Source: an uncultured Leptospiraceae bacterium (GTDB taxonomy: Bacteria > Spirochaetota > Leptospiria > Leptospirales > Leptospiraceae). From it: 10,966 nucleotides of DNA. This document shows, in pieces, positions 1 through 6,459 of this stretch. Position 1 is the stretch's first letter. The number at the start of each line of letters is the position of its first letter. Where the stretch lies: positions 1-10,966 of the forward strand of contig CALDSP010000045.1 of the NCBI GenBank assembly GCA_937924465.1, read 5' to 3'. The translations under genes were made by a program, and so were the position numbers. The notes beneath the pieces are model-generated. The model was not told the origin of the DNA and ran no database searches. It saw nothing but the letters and a program-made list of their open reading frames with translations.

Positions 1-2
1 TA

Positions 3-215
3 TCTCGCGGCAGCGCAGTTGGGGGGTATCCTGAAATTACAAATGTGAATGGAGGAGCTGTTGCAATTGGACACCCTTTAGGAGCCAGTGGAGCAAGAGT
101 TACTCTAACTCTAGCCTATGAAATGCGAAGAAGAAAAGTAAAATATGGAGTGGCATCTCTTTGTATAGGTGGAGGACAGGGAATTGCAATTATTTTGGAA
201 AATCCTCTTGCGTAA
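3..215 (+). CDS. Thiolase (acetyl-CoA acyltransferase family), C-terminal fragment
   Basis: Only the last 70 or so codons are present; the gene begins before the window. The frame ends with a TAA stop at 213-215. It shows the two C-terminal thiolase signatures: NGGAVAIGHPLGASGAR, which carries the catalytic histidine, and LCIGGGQG, which carries the second catalytic cysteine that acts as acid/base. Enzymes of this family condense or cleave acyl-CoA with CoA, in beta-oxidation or in acetoacetyl-CoA formation. The fragment cannot tell which. The nucleophilic cysteine and the N-terminal domain are not visible. The first 26 bases are clearly richer in G and C than the rest, and the residues they encode do not look strongly thiolase-like, so the extreme left edge is less certain. 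The stop lies one base from the stop of the convergent PilZ gene. Confidence 0.9.
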   Translation, partial: SRGSAVGGYPEITNVNGGAVAIGHPLGASGARVTLTLAYEMRRRKVKYGVASLCIGGGQGIAIILENPLA

Positions 216-216
216 A

Positions 217-564
217 CTAATCAAGGGACATAGCTAAAGCCAGAAGGCGTTCGGGAAGATTCAAAAGAGTTGTAAATTCAATTCCAGCCATTAAATGAAT
301 TTTCCCTGCGTGTTCGTAATCTGAAACCCAAGCTATTTTTCCTTCAAATGGATATTTTTCAGCCTCATGAATATAATATAAATAACCCTGAACTATTTCT
401 CCTCTTTCAAGCTGTGTATTTTTTGGTAAAATGACACAAAAGCCTCCTTCAGAAATATTTCCTAAATCTCCTTTAAAAGAGGAACCCTTTTTTTCTAAAA
501 CCAACTTATAATCTTTTAAATCCTTATGATAAATTCTTGTATAACGCCTCATTTCTAAACTCAT
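217..564 (-). CDS. Single-domain PilZ protein, probable c-di-GMP receptor
   Basis: This 115-residue protein consists of one PilZ domain and has no signal peptide or membrane segment, so it should be cytoplasmic. It has the two c-di-GMP-binding motifs of the family: RxxxR at residues 6-10 (RRYTR) and D/NxSxxG at residues 36-41 (NISEGG). The beta-barrel follows, ending with AGIEFTTL near residues 93-100. Binding of c-di-GMP is therefore expected, but the output target cannot be read from the sequence. The start lies 14 bp after the stop of the EAL phosphodiesterase gene on the same strand, so the two are probably cotranscribed and work as enzyme and effector. No good Shine-Dalgarno site precedes the ATG. 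A second ATG at codon 5 is possible and would still keep the RxxxR motif. Translational coupling to the upstream gene would explain the weak site. Confidence 0.88.
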   Translation of the reverse strand: MSLEMRRYTRIYHKDLKDYKLVLEKKGSSFKGDLGNISEGGFCVILPKNTQLERGEIVQGYLYYIHEAEKYPFEGKIAWVSDYEHAGKIHLMAGIEFTTLLNLPERLLALAMSLD

Positions 565-578
565 AGACTATAAATTTT

Positions 579-1826
579 TTACCAATCTACATTTACAACT
601 AAAATATATTGGGAATTTAAATTGTAAGTGTAAGTAACATAATTCCTTTGCGTTTGAATGTCATAAAGAGGCTCCGTTACATTCCAATTGCGTTTATAAA
701 AATGAGAATCAGCTTTATGTCTTATGAAGAAAGGTTTCCATGCGTAATTATTTCCCATCTCTCTTGCAATGATGTCGAAATCCTTAGTATTATGTCTAAT
801 AAAGGTAGAGCTTACTTGATATCCATTAATATCTATAATGAAAAATTTTCGAATCTCTTTAGGAAATAACTCTATTGAATTGTAAAGTATTTTTTGAAGT
901 TCTTTTTCTGTCATTTGCTCATTATGGGAAATACTATGAAAAATAGAATTTAAGGTTTGAATCATTTTGTCTTTCTTTTGATATTCTTCCACAAGTTCTA
1001 AAAAACGAAGCCCACTAAATTTTTCTAATTTTTCTTTAAGTAGCTCTGCAAATGCATTTTTGTTTTGAAATTCAGACTGTGGCATTGAAAAATAAAACCC
1101 TTGCAAAAGCCCTGCTCCCATAGAAAAAGCTAAATTTAACTCGGTCTCATTTTCAATTCCTTCAAATAAAAGTTCAGAACCTAATTTTGAAGTCATTTCA
1201 GAGATAGCAAAAAGGACTTGCCGAAAAGAATTATTGGAAAGGGACTCTCGCATAAGTTTAATATCTACCTTAATGATATCGGGATGAATGTAACCAATAC
1301 GCTCTAAATTAGAAAATCCAGTACCTACATCATCAATAGCAATTTTAAATCCATAACTTCTGTATAAGTCTACCATTCGAACAAGTCTTTCTACTTTTCC
1401 ATTGAATTCCTGTTCTGTAATTTCAATAATAATATTATTTCTATCAATGTTATACTTTTCGATGAGCTGAATTAAATGAAATCGATTCGGATCAAGAAAA
1501 TCTTCTTGATGAATGTTAGACAAAATATTTGGCATAATATTAAAAAACAACTTTGTATTAGAGCCTGTATTTTTTAGGTAACGAATCGCTTTTTCTCGAA
1601 TAATTCTATCGACTTGTACTCTTTCAAAGAAATTTGATTCAACAGAATGAAAGAATGCTCCCAGAGAAATATAATTTTTACTTTCTCCTTGATAAAGTCT
1701 TCCCAAAACCTCATACCCCAAAATCTGCCTTGTAGCAATATTTAAAATAGGTTGAAAATGAGGAATACAAAGCTCCTCATTTAAAGAAAGACGTTCTTGG
1801 AAGTTTTTCTTTTCATGCATTAACAT
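579..1826 (-). CDS. EAL-domain c-di-GMP phosphodiesterase with C-terminal Cache/PAS-like domain
   Basis: The protein has 415 residues and no membrane segment. The EAL domain spans about residues 20-265 and should hydrolyse c-di-GMP to pGpG. The signature reads YEVLGR (39-42, EVL in place of EAL), which keeps the metal-binding Glu and the Leu. The other catalytic positions are present: Asn96 in FFNIMPN, Glu135 in EITE, Asp165-Asp166 in DDVGTGFS, Lys186 in IIKVD, Glu222 and Glu225 in FEGIE, and Gln242 in LLQGFYFSMP. An active enzyme is therefore likely. Residues about 280-415 form a second domain with FFIIDINGYQVSS and NNYAWKPFF. This resembles the PAS/Cache-like domain that follows EAL in Bacillus YkuI (EAL-associated domain family), so it is a probable sensor. 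An in-frame TAA lies two codons before the ATG, which fixes the start at codon 1 or 3. The ribosome-binding site is poor. It sits directly upstream of the PilZ gene. Confidence 0.92.
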   Translation of the reverse strand: MLMHEKKNFQERLSLNEELCIPHFQPILNIATRQILGYEVLGRLYQGESKNYISLGAFFHSVESNFFERVQVDRIIREKAIRYLKNTGSNTKLFFNIMPNILSNIHQEDFLDPNRFHLIQLIEKYNIDRNNIIIEITEQEFNGKVERLVRMVDLYRSYGFKIAIDDVGTGFSNLERIGYIHPDIIKVDIKLMRESLSNNSFRQVLFAISEMTSKLGSELLFEGIENETELNLAFSMGAGLLQGFYFSMPQSEFQNKNAFAELLKEKLEKFSGLRFLELVEEYQKKDKMIQTLNSIFHSISHNEQMTEKELQKILYNSIELFPKEIRKFFIIDINGYQVSSTFIRHNTKDFDIIAREMGNNYAWKPFFIRHKADSHFYKRNWNVTEPLYDIQTQRNYVTYTYNLNSQYILVVNVDW

Positions 1827-1946
1827 ACTTTAAATATAAAAATAAAATTTCCTTTTTTAAATACAAGTATAATAAAGAAAATGAAACGACTTTAAAAAGT
1901 ATAAAACAAACAAAAAGATTCAAAGCTATTTAACTAAAAATTTTTT

Positions 1947-2052
1947 ATGAACTTGTGTCTTGTTAGATTCCCACACATTCAAAAATTAAAAATATGATTT
2001 TTTTCACATTCTCTGCTTTGCATTCTAAATATTTCAAGATTGACAAGTTCAT
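1947..2052. repeat. Widely spaced 10-bp inverted repeat upstream of the small ORF
   Basis: ATGAACTTGT at 1947-1956 is the exact reverse complement of ACAAGTTCAT at 2043-2052, with 86 bp between the arms. The right arm overlaps the -35 hexamer and spacer of the candidate promoter of the 34-residue ORF. It could be a pair of regulator sites. In AT-rich DNA of this length, however, a 10-base match can easily arise by chance. Confidence 0.3.
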
Positions 2053-2066
2053 TCAAATATTATAAG
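2040..2066 (+). promoter_or_regulatory. Candidate sigma-70-type promoter for the 34-residue ORF
   Basis: A perfect TTGACA -35 hexamer lies at 2040-2045 and TATAAG, a good -10, at 2061-2066. The spacer is 15 bp, shorter than the usual 17. Transcription would begin near 2073 and give a leader of about 30 bases before the ATG at 2105. Confidence 0.5.
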
Positions 2067-2091
2067 TAAAAGACATAAAAATAAAACATTC

Positions 2092-2096
2092 AGAGG
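2092..2096 (+). promoter_or_regulatory. Ribosome-binding site of the 34-residue ORF
   Basis: AGAGG sits 8 bases before the ATG at 2105. It is stronger than the sites of most genes in this window, and it is the main reason for treating the short ORF as real. Confidence 0.6.
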
Positions 2097-2104
2097 TTCA
2101 GATC

Positions 2105-2209
2105 ATGATTTTTAATGATTTAATTTTTCTCTTGAGCATTGGTGGTATTATTTTTTTAATTGGGTTTGCTTTCTATGTAGTTTATTTTTTAAAAAAGAAA
2201 GTTGAATAG
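2105..2209 (+). CDS. Small single-span membrane protein, 34 residues
   Basis: This short ORF runs from ATG at 2105 to TAG at 2207-2209 and lies alone on the plus strand between two leftward genes. It begins MIFNDLIFLL, continues through one hydrophobic stretch (about residues 5-29, with a GG pair at 13-14) and ends with a positively charged tail, LKKKVE. This pattern fits a single transmembrane helix with the C-terminus in the cytoplasm by the positive-inside rule. A good AGAGG site at the right spacing and a TTGACA/TATAAG promoter precede it, which is much more than a chance ORF of this length would show. I do not recognise a family. Its size and form are like accessory peptides of membrane complexes (for example CydX or KdpF), but no sequence motif ties it to any of them, and no neighbour encodes such a complex. 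Its function is unknown. Confidence 0.6.
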   Translation: MIFNDLIFLLSIGGIIFLIGFAFYVVYFLKKKVE

Positions 2210-2316
2210 TACTTACTTTTTTGAATTGTTCTCTTTTTTTAAAGGGAAATATTTTTATTATAAGATAAGGGTTCAGAAAAATTATAAAAAAATAGATTAT
2301 TTCAAACTTTAAATTT

Positions 2317-4368
2317 TTAAGACATTTTATTTTTTAAAGAAAAATAATATTCCATAAATTTTTCGTTTGGAACTGTGCCTTCCTCATCTTCTGAATATTC
2401 TTTCTTAAATCGATTCAGAAAAAACATCTCTACTTCTCCAATTCCCTTGATTGGTATTATTCCCCTAGACTCAAATTCAAAGAATTTATTTGTTGCCTCG
2501 TAAATGGACTGGGAAACATTTAGTTTTCCAGCGGCTCCGGAGGATTCCATGCGAGAGGCAACATTTACCGTATTTCCCCACACGTCATAAGAAAACTTTT
2601 TCTCACCAATAATTCCCGCTACCACAGGTCCGGTATGAATTCCTATCCTTACCTGCCAAATGTGTCCTTTTTGTTTTAATGTCCTTGCCTGATCCAGAAG
2701 ACGTAAAAGCTCAAACCCTGCAAGACAAGTATCCAAGATATGAGATTGGTTTGGCTCCGGAATTCCTCCTGCACACATGTACGCATCCCCGATGGTTTTT
2801 AGCTTTTCTAATCCATACTTGGAAATCACCATATCCATTACTGAAAAAAACTCATCTAACTCTGCGACTAACTGCTGGGGTCCTACAGTAGAGGCGTACT
2901 TAGAAAAGTTTACAAAATCACTAAAAAATATGGTCGCACTTGGAATGAAAATGGGCTCAGACCTTCCTTTTTCTTTGAGTTCTTTTACAATTTTTTTAGG
3001 CAAAATATTTAAAAGTAAAGTTTCATTTTTTTGATTTGCCTCTTGCAAATCTTTCGTTCTTTCTTGTACTTTCATTTCCAAATTCAAAAGTAAATCCTTG
3101 AGTTCTTGAACCAATTCTCTATTGTGCTGAAAAATCTTAGATATTTGAATAAACCAACCCTCCCAAGCCTCTGGAACGGGAGGAATAGGAACTGAAGTTT
3201 TTGAAGCGTTTTCTTGTTCAATGTATTGTACTAAAGACTTACTTGGGTAAATAAAATCTTTACTAATCAGTTGATTAATGAAATAAAAAATTCCAAAAAA
3301 GATTATAATCAATATAATAAAAGCCACTCCAAAGGGCGTAAAAATGTATGAAAGAAAATTTGTTCTTTCTTTATAATATAAAATTGTCCAATCAGCATTT
3401 TGAACCGTCTTAGAATAAACATCATACTGAGCTATTGACATAGCTTTTAGTTGAAAAGAATTTTTAAATTTCGGAATAAAATTTACTAACTCTTGGGGTA
3501 TTGCATCTGAAAGTTTTTTTACTTCTTTATCGTTTGAAGTGACTATAGCAGGAAAAGCTAAAACCTGTTCTGAATTATTAAATATCACAATGTTTCCCTT
3601 TTCGTTAGCAAGTTGAGAAACAAAAGAGTTAAGAAAGTCCACTGTCAAATCAATTGCCACTGTGCCTAGAAATTCATTCTTATTATAAACAGGAGTAGCC
3701 GCAGTCACCATAAGCCCTTTTCCGGCTTCATCAATATAGGCTGGAGTCCAAAAAGATTTGCGAGAAGGATTTCTCTCTGGAAGTCCATCTAAATAAAACT
3801 CATGGGTGTAAACCTCTTCTTTTAAAGTGAACGCAGTGGATGGAACCCATGGATAAATATTAATAAACTTGGACTTAGATGTATAATAAATCCACGCAGA
3901 ACTAGGAATGTTGTTTTGCACTGCCTCAAAAATAGGATTTAAACTCAAAGCCATTTCAATTTCATCTTTGACGTTAGGTGGTATATTTTTAGCAGGAAAA
4001 AGAGAAGTTAGGTTTCCCATGTTTGACAATTTGTAACCCAAAGGAGGCTCTGCAATTTCAAGAAAACCATTTTTAGGATTTTCACGTAAAGAAGAAGAAT
4101 AAGGAGTCCTTGGCTTGGGAACCTGTGGATTCATCATAAAACGCTCTGCTTGGTATTTCATTAAATCTAAATGATTTAAAATAGACTTTAACAAAGAATT
4201 TAAAGAATCTGCTCTTTCGTTTAACTCAAAATAAAGGCGCTGTTTCTCTTTTTGAGATTCCACAGTATTGATTAAAAATATAAGAAAAATAGCTATGATG
4301 GAAATCCCAAGAAAACTAAGTCCTATGATTCGATTGTATCTTTGAAAAAAACGAACACTTTCTTCCAT
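2317..4368 (-). CDS. Membrane-bound adenylate cyclase with Cache sensor domain
   Basis: This 683-residue protein should convert ATP to cAMP at the inner membrane in response to an extracytoplasmic signal. In order it has a transmembrane helix (about 14-34), a periplasmic region (about 37-340) with a dCache-type core (around WTPAYID and LGTVAIDLTVDFL, 207-246), a second transmembrane helix (about 344-366), a linker, a coiled coil (about 413-465) and a class III cyclase domain (about 472-655). Both metal-binding aspartates are present (Asp484 in FFSDFVNFS, Asp528 in TIGDAYM). So are the adenine-selecting pair Lys524 and Asp595 (YDVWGNT) and the transition-state residues Asn602 and Arg606 (NVASRM). 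ATP rather than GTP is therefore the expected substrate, and a homodimer could have two complete sites. The ATG is preceded by a strong GAGGA site. The gene is 81 bp downstream of the macro-domain gene and has its own likely promoter. Confidence 0.94.
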   Translation of the reverse strand: MEESVRFFQRYNRIIGLSFLGISIIAIFLIFLINTVESQKEKQRLYFELNERADSLNSLLKSILNHLDLMKYQAERFMMNPQVPKPRTPYSSSLRENPKNGFLEIAEPPLGYKLSNMGNLTSLFPAKNIPPNVKDEIEMALSLNPIFEAVQNNIPSSAWIYYTSKSKFINIYPWVPSTAFTLKEEVYTHEFYLDGLPERNPSRKSFWTPAYIDEAGKGLMVTAATPVYNKNEFLGTVAIDLTVDFLNSFVSQLANEKGNIVIFNNSEQVLAFPAIVTSNDKEVKKLSDAIPQELVNFIPKFKNSFQLKAMSIAQYDVYSKTVQNADWTILYYKERTNFLSYIFTPFGVAFIILIIIFFGIFYFINQLISKDFIYPSKSLVQYIEQENASKTSVPIPPVPEAWEGWFIQISKIFQHNRELVQELKDLLLNLEMKVQERTKDLQEANQKNETLLLNILPKKIVKELKEKGRSEPIFIPSATIFFSDFVNFSKYASTVGPQQLVAELDEFFSVMDMVISKYGLEKLKTIGDAYMCAGGIPEPNQSHILDTCLAGFELLRLLDQARTLKQKGHIWQVRIGIHTGPVVAGIIGEKKFSYDVWGNTVNVASRMESSGAAGKLNVSQSIYEATNKFFEFESRGIIPIKGIGEVEMFFLNRFKKEYSEDEEGTVPNEKFMEYYFSLKNKMS

Positions 4369-4375
4369 ATGAAAA

Positions 4376-4380
4376 TCCTC
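4376..4380 (-). promoter_or_regulatory. Ribosome-binding site of the adenylate cyclase gene
   Basis: GAGGA on the minus strand lies 7 bases before the ATG at 4368. It confirms that start and is one of the best sites in the window. Confidence 0.7.
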
Positions 4381-4407
4381 TTTGAATTTAGGATTTAATT
4401 GGGTTAG

Positions 4408-4433
4408 ATTATAAAGTAATTTGAATTAGTCAA
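4408..4433 (-). promoter_or_regulatory. Candidate promoter of the adenylate cyclase gene
   Basis: On the minus strand TTGACT (4428-4433) is followed by a perfect TATAAT (4408-4413). The spacer is only 14 bp, so either the -35 is not the one used or the promoter relies mainly on its -10. Transcription would start near 4401, about 33 bases before the ATG. The cyclase would then be expressed separately from the deaminase/macro-domain pair upstream. Confidence 0.45.
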
Positions 4434-4449
4434 ATTTTTTTAATTTCCT

Positions 4450-4977
4450 TTAGGAAGCTAAATTTTGGATTAGTTCTTTATATAGCAAATAATTTTCTTC
4501 ATCAAAGCAAACAAATATTACTTTCTTGGGAAATTCATTTTTTGTTAAAAACTTATTTACAGTATTAAATGCAATTTGAGAAGCTTCTTTCTTTGGATAG
4601 CCATAAACTCCTGTACTTATGTTTGGAAAAGCAATAACCGAAAAGCGTTTATCCTTTGCAAGTTGTAAACTACTTAGATAAGCATTTGCTAAAATTTCAG
4701 CTTCATTCCTTTTTCCCCCATGCCAAATGGGACCAACTGCATGAATGACATAAGGGGAAGGTAAATTTCCACCTGACGTTAAAACAGCATTTCCGGGTAA
4801 ACAACCATTTTGTTGTTCACGAATTTTAGCACATTCTTCTGCTATTTTAATGCCACCTGCTTTATGAATTGCCCCATCTACTCCACCACCTCCCATCAAC
4901 TGAGAATTTGCGGCATTTACAATGGCATCTACCTTAAGCTTTGTAATATCTCCTTGAATTACTTCTATTTTTTCCAT
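4450..4977 (-). CDS. Macro-domain protein, probable O-acetyl-ADP-ribose deacetylase
   Basis: The 175-residue protein is a single macro domain, the usual length for the bacterial YmdB/MacroD type. These bind ADP-ribose and remove the acetyl group from O-acetyl-ADP-ribose or ADP-ribose from acidic residues. Visible motifs are GDIT (9-12, with the adenine-binding Asp10), NAANSQLMGGGGVDGAI (21-37, with the catalytic-region Asn24 and Asp34), GNAVLTSGGNL (62-72), VIHAVGP (77-83) and STGVYGYP (121-128, the phosphate loop with Tyr127). All are intact, so activity is likely. The start lies 12 bp after the stop of the deaminase gene on the same strand, which points to cotranscription. The short gap is pyrimidine-rich and has no Shine-Dalgarno site, so translation may depend on coupling. 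The exact substrate, protein-linked or free, cannot be decided here. Confidence 0.93.
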   Translation of the reverse strand: MEKIEVIQGDITKLKVDAIVNAANSQLMGGGGVDGAIHKAGGIKIAEECAKIREQQNGCLPGNAVLTSGGNLPSPYVIHAVGPIWHGGKRNEAEILANAYLSSLQLAKDKRFSVIAFPNISTGVYGYPKKEASQIAFNTVNKFLTKNEFPKKVIFVCFDEENYLLYKELIQNLAS

Positions 4978-4989
4978 AAAGAAAAGGAA

Positions 4990-6318
4990 CTAAACGAGTT
5001 GTTGCAATTTGGATTGGATTTTTTGGATATCAAGTTCCATTTTTTTCCAAAGCTTATCTTTGCGAGGATGAAAACTAGAATAAACCCCTTTTTTGATTAA
5101 GTCTATGATTTCTTCGGTAGTAAAATTTAAATGTCTATATAGTTTGTAATATTCATCTGTCAACTTAACATTAAAAATTTCTGGATCATCTGTATTTATG
5201 CATAACATGAGACCACTGTCATAATAATAACGCACAGGATGATTTTCAGCTTTACGAACATATTTTCCAGTAAATAAATTACTAGTTAAACAAATCTCAA
5301 TGGGGATTCTGTTCTCTTTTAAATACTCTATAAGTTCTGGATCCTGAATTGCAGAGGTACCATGTCCTATGCGTTCTACTTGTAAGTATTTTAAACTATC
5401 CCAAATGGACCAAGGCCCATCATCTTCCCCGGCATGAGCTACACAGTGCAAACCCGCCTCCCTTGCTATACGAAAAACTCTTTCGTAATCTTTAGCAGGA
5501 CCTAGAAGCTCTGCTCCACCTAAACCAATCCCTAAGATTTCTTCATGATGACTAACTTGTAAAACTTTCTCTAAATTCGCAAGAGCATTATCTAAGCCAA
5601 AGGTACGAGAAACATCTATTAAAATACGAATGTCAGTACCGTCTTCTTTGCGAATGTCTCGAATTCTTTCAATGATGATTTCCATCATTTTTGTAAAATC
5701 TAAACCATTTTGAACAAAACGCGTTGGTGCAAGAAAAACCTCTGCATAAACTATGTTATCTTCTCGCAAATAGTCAGCTAAACTATCCAAGATATAAGCA
5801 AAGTCTTCTTCTTCTTTGATTGCACTTTGAATATAAAAAAACAATTGAATAAATCCATTTAAATCTTTGAAATTGAACTTTTCATGAAATTCATTTTCAT
5901 CAAAGGGAATTTCATTTTTTTCAAACAAGAAATGTAAGGTCTCTTTGTTAATGCATGCCTCTAAGTGTAAATGCACTTCTGTTTTTGGAAATTGTTTTAT
6001 AAGTTGATAAACTTCATCTCCATTAAAAGGAGAGATTGGAGAAAAATTTACAATGTTCTCGGGGATATAGTGAGATTCAGGCTTGGTAAATTCTTTTCCG
6101 TTTAATTGAGTCAACCATGCAGGAGGGTTTTGAATTGATAAAGAAAGAATTTCGTTTTTCTCTTTTAATAAATCGTAAATTTGTTTTTCAAAAACAATAT
6201 GCAAATCTTTATAATAAGGTCTATCTTCAGAGAGACGCTTATGCAAACGTTGTAATTCTGCAATATCTCTGTCAATGATAGCAATGCGTTTTAAAATTTG
6301 TTCAAAGTTTGATTTCAC
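4990..6318 (-). CDS. add: Adenosine deaminase family metal-dependent hydrolase
   Basis: This 442-residue amidohydrolase-fold enzyme should remove the 6-amino group of adenosine or a related purine nucleoside using one zinc ion. The metal and catalytic motifs are complete: HLHLE at 116-120 (His116, His118), HAGE at 295-298 (His295, Glu298), RIGHG at 316-320 (His319) and NTDDP at 375-379 (Asp377, Asp378). The catalytic domain starts near residue 104. The first 100 residues or so are an extension rich in charged and leucine residues and probably helical (residues 1-60). Classical adenosine deaminases of about 340 residues lack it. The loop GIGLGGAELLGP (263-274) differs from the common DLAGDE form, so a related substrate such as 6-aminodeoxyfutalosine, a menaquinone precursor, is possible. 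The start is GTG (6316-6318) with a weak site. The macro-domain gene follows 12 bp downstream. Confidence 0.88.
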   Translation of the reverse strand: MKSNFEQILKRIAIIDRDIAELQRLHKRLSEDRPYYKDLHIVFEKQIYDLLKEKNEILSLSIQNPPAWLTQLNGKEFTKPESHYIPENIVNFSPISPFNGDEVYQLIKQFPKTEVHLHLEACINKETLHFLFEKNEIPFDENEFHEKFNFKDLNGFIQLFFYIQSAIKEEEDFAYILDSLADYLREDNIVYAEVFLAPTRFVQNGLDFTKMMEIIIERIRDIRKEDGTDIRILIDVSRTFGLDNALANLEKVLQVSHHEEILGIGLGGAELLGPAKDYERVFRIAREAGLHCVAHAGEDDGPWSIWDSLKYLQVERIGHGTSAIQDPELIEYLKENRIPIEICLTSNLFTGKYVRKAENHPVRYYYDSGLMLCINTDDPEIFNVKLTDEYYKLYRHLNFTTEEIIDLIKKGVYSSFHPRKDKLWKKMELDIQKIQSKLQQLV

Positions 6319-6345
6319 GGCCCAAAAAAATATTGTTAATCTCTT

Positions 6346-6396
6346 ACTCTAATTTTCGTATTTCTTTTGGCAAGAAGAAACAATCTAGATTTTAAT
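6346..6396. promoter_or_regulatory. Divergent promoter candidates between deaminase and aminotransferase genes
   Basis: On the plus strand, TTGGCA (6367-6372) and TTTAAT (6391-6396) are 18 bp apart and could drive the aminotransferase pair, with a leader of about 57 bases. On the minus strand, TTGCCA (6368-6373) and TAGAGT (6346-6351) are 16 bp apart and could drive the deaminase gene. The two -35 hexamers overlap in a small symmetric sequence, so the promoters would compete. The minus-strand -10 is poor, so this half is the less certain one. Confidence 0.3.
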
Positions 6397-6447
6397 TTTT
6401 TTGAAATTTTGAATGACTCAAATTGGCACTTTATCCGATCATGAAAT

Positions 6448-6451
6448 AGGA
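6448..6451 (+). promoter_or_regulatory. Ribosome-binding site of the aminotransferase gene
   Basis: AGGA ends 8 bases before the ATG at 6460 and supports that start. Confidence 0.5.
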
Positions 6452-6459
6452 TATAAAAA

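Larger units (their letters stand above)
1827..2104. other. AT-rich intergenic region, with candidate promoter at its right end
   Basis: This gap lies between the start of the EAL gene (leftward) and the start of the small membrane-protein ORF (rightward), so it should hold two divergent promoters. On the plus strand a convincing one is seen at 2040-2066. For the EAL gene, two TATACT-like -10 sequences occur on the minus strand (around 1868-1873 and 1899-1904), but neither has a clear -35 partner. No RNA gene, tRNA fold or tandem repeat is visible. A 10-base inverted repeat (1947-1956 and 2043-2052) is the only other structure noted. Confidence 0.5.

Noticed and set aside
648..869. Plus-strand ORF of 73 codons
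   Set aside because: It lies wholly inside the EAL gene on the other strand, has no ribosome-binding site and its product shows no family features.
2210..2316. Possible terminator or small RNA after the 34-residue ORF
   Set aside because: There are several T runs, but no stem of useful length or GC content precedes them.
2679..3034. Two overlapping plus-strand ORFs (70 and 85 codons)
   Set aside because: Both are antisense to the conserved cyclase catalytic domain and look like frame shadows.
4441..4457. Short palindrome TTCC-TTTA-GGAA at the end of the macro-domain gene
   Set aside because: The stem is only four pairs and, in the direction of transcription, it is followed by A residues and not T residues, so it is not a terminator.
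4810..5100. Plus-strand ORF of 96 codons
   Set aside because: It is antisense to the macro-domain start and the deaminase end; the product has scattered Cys and aromatic residues typical of a shadow frame.
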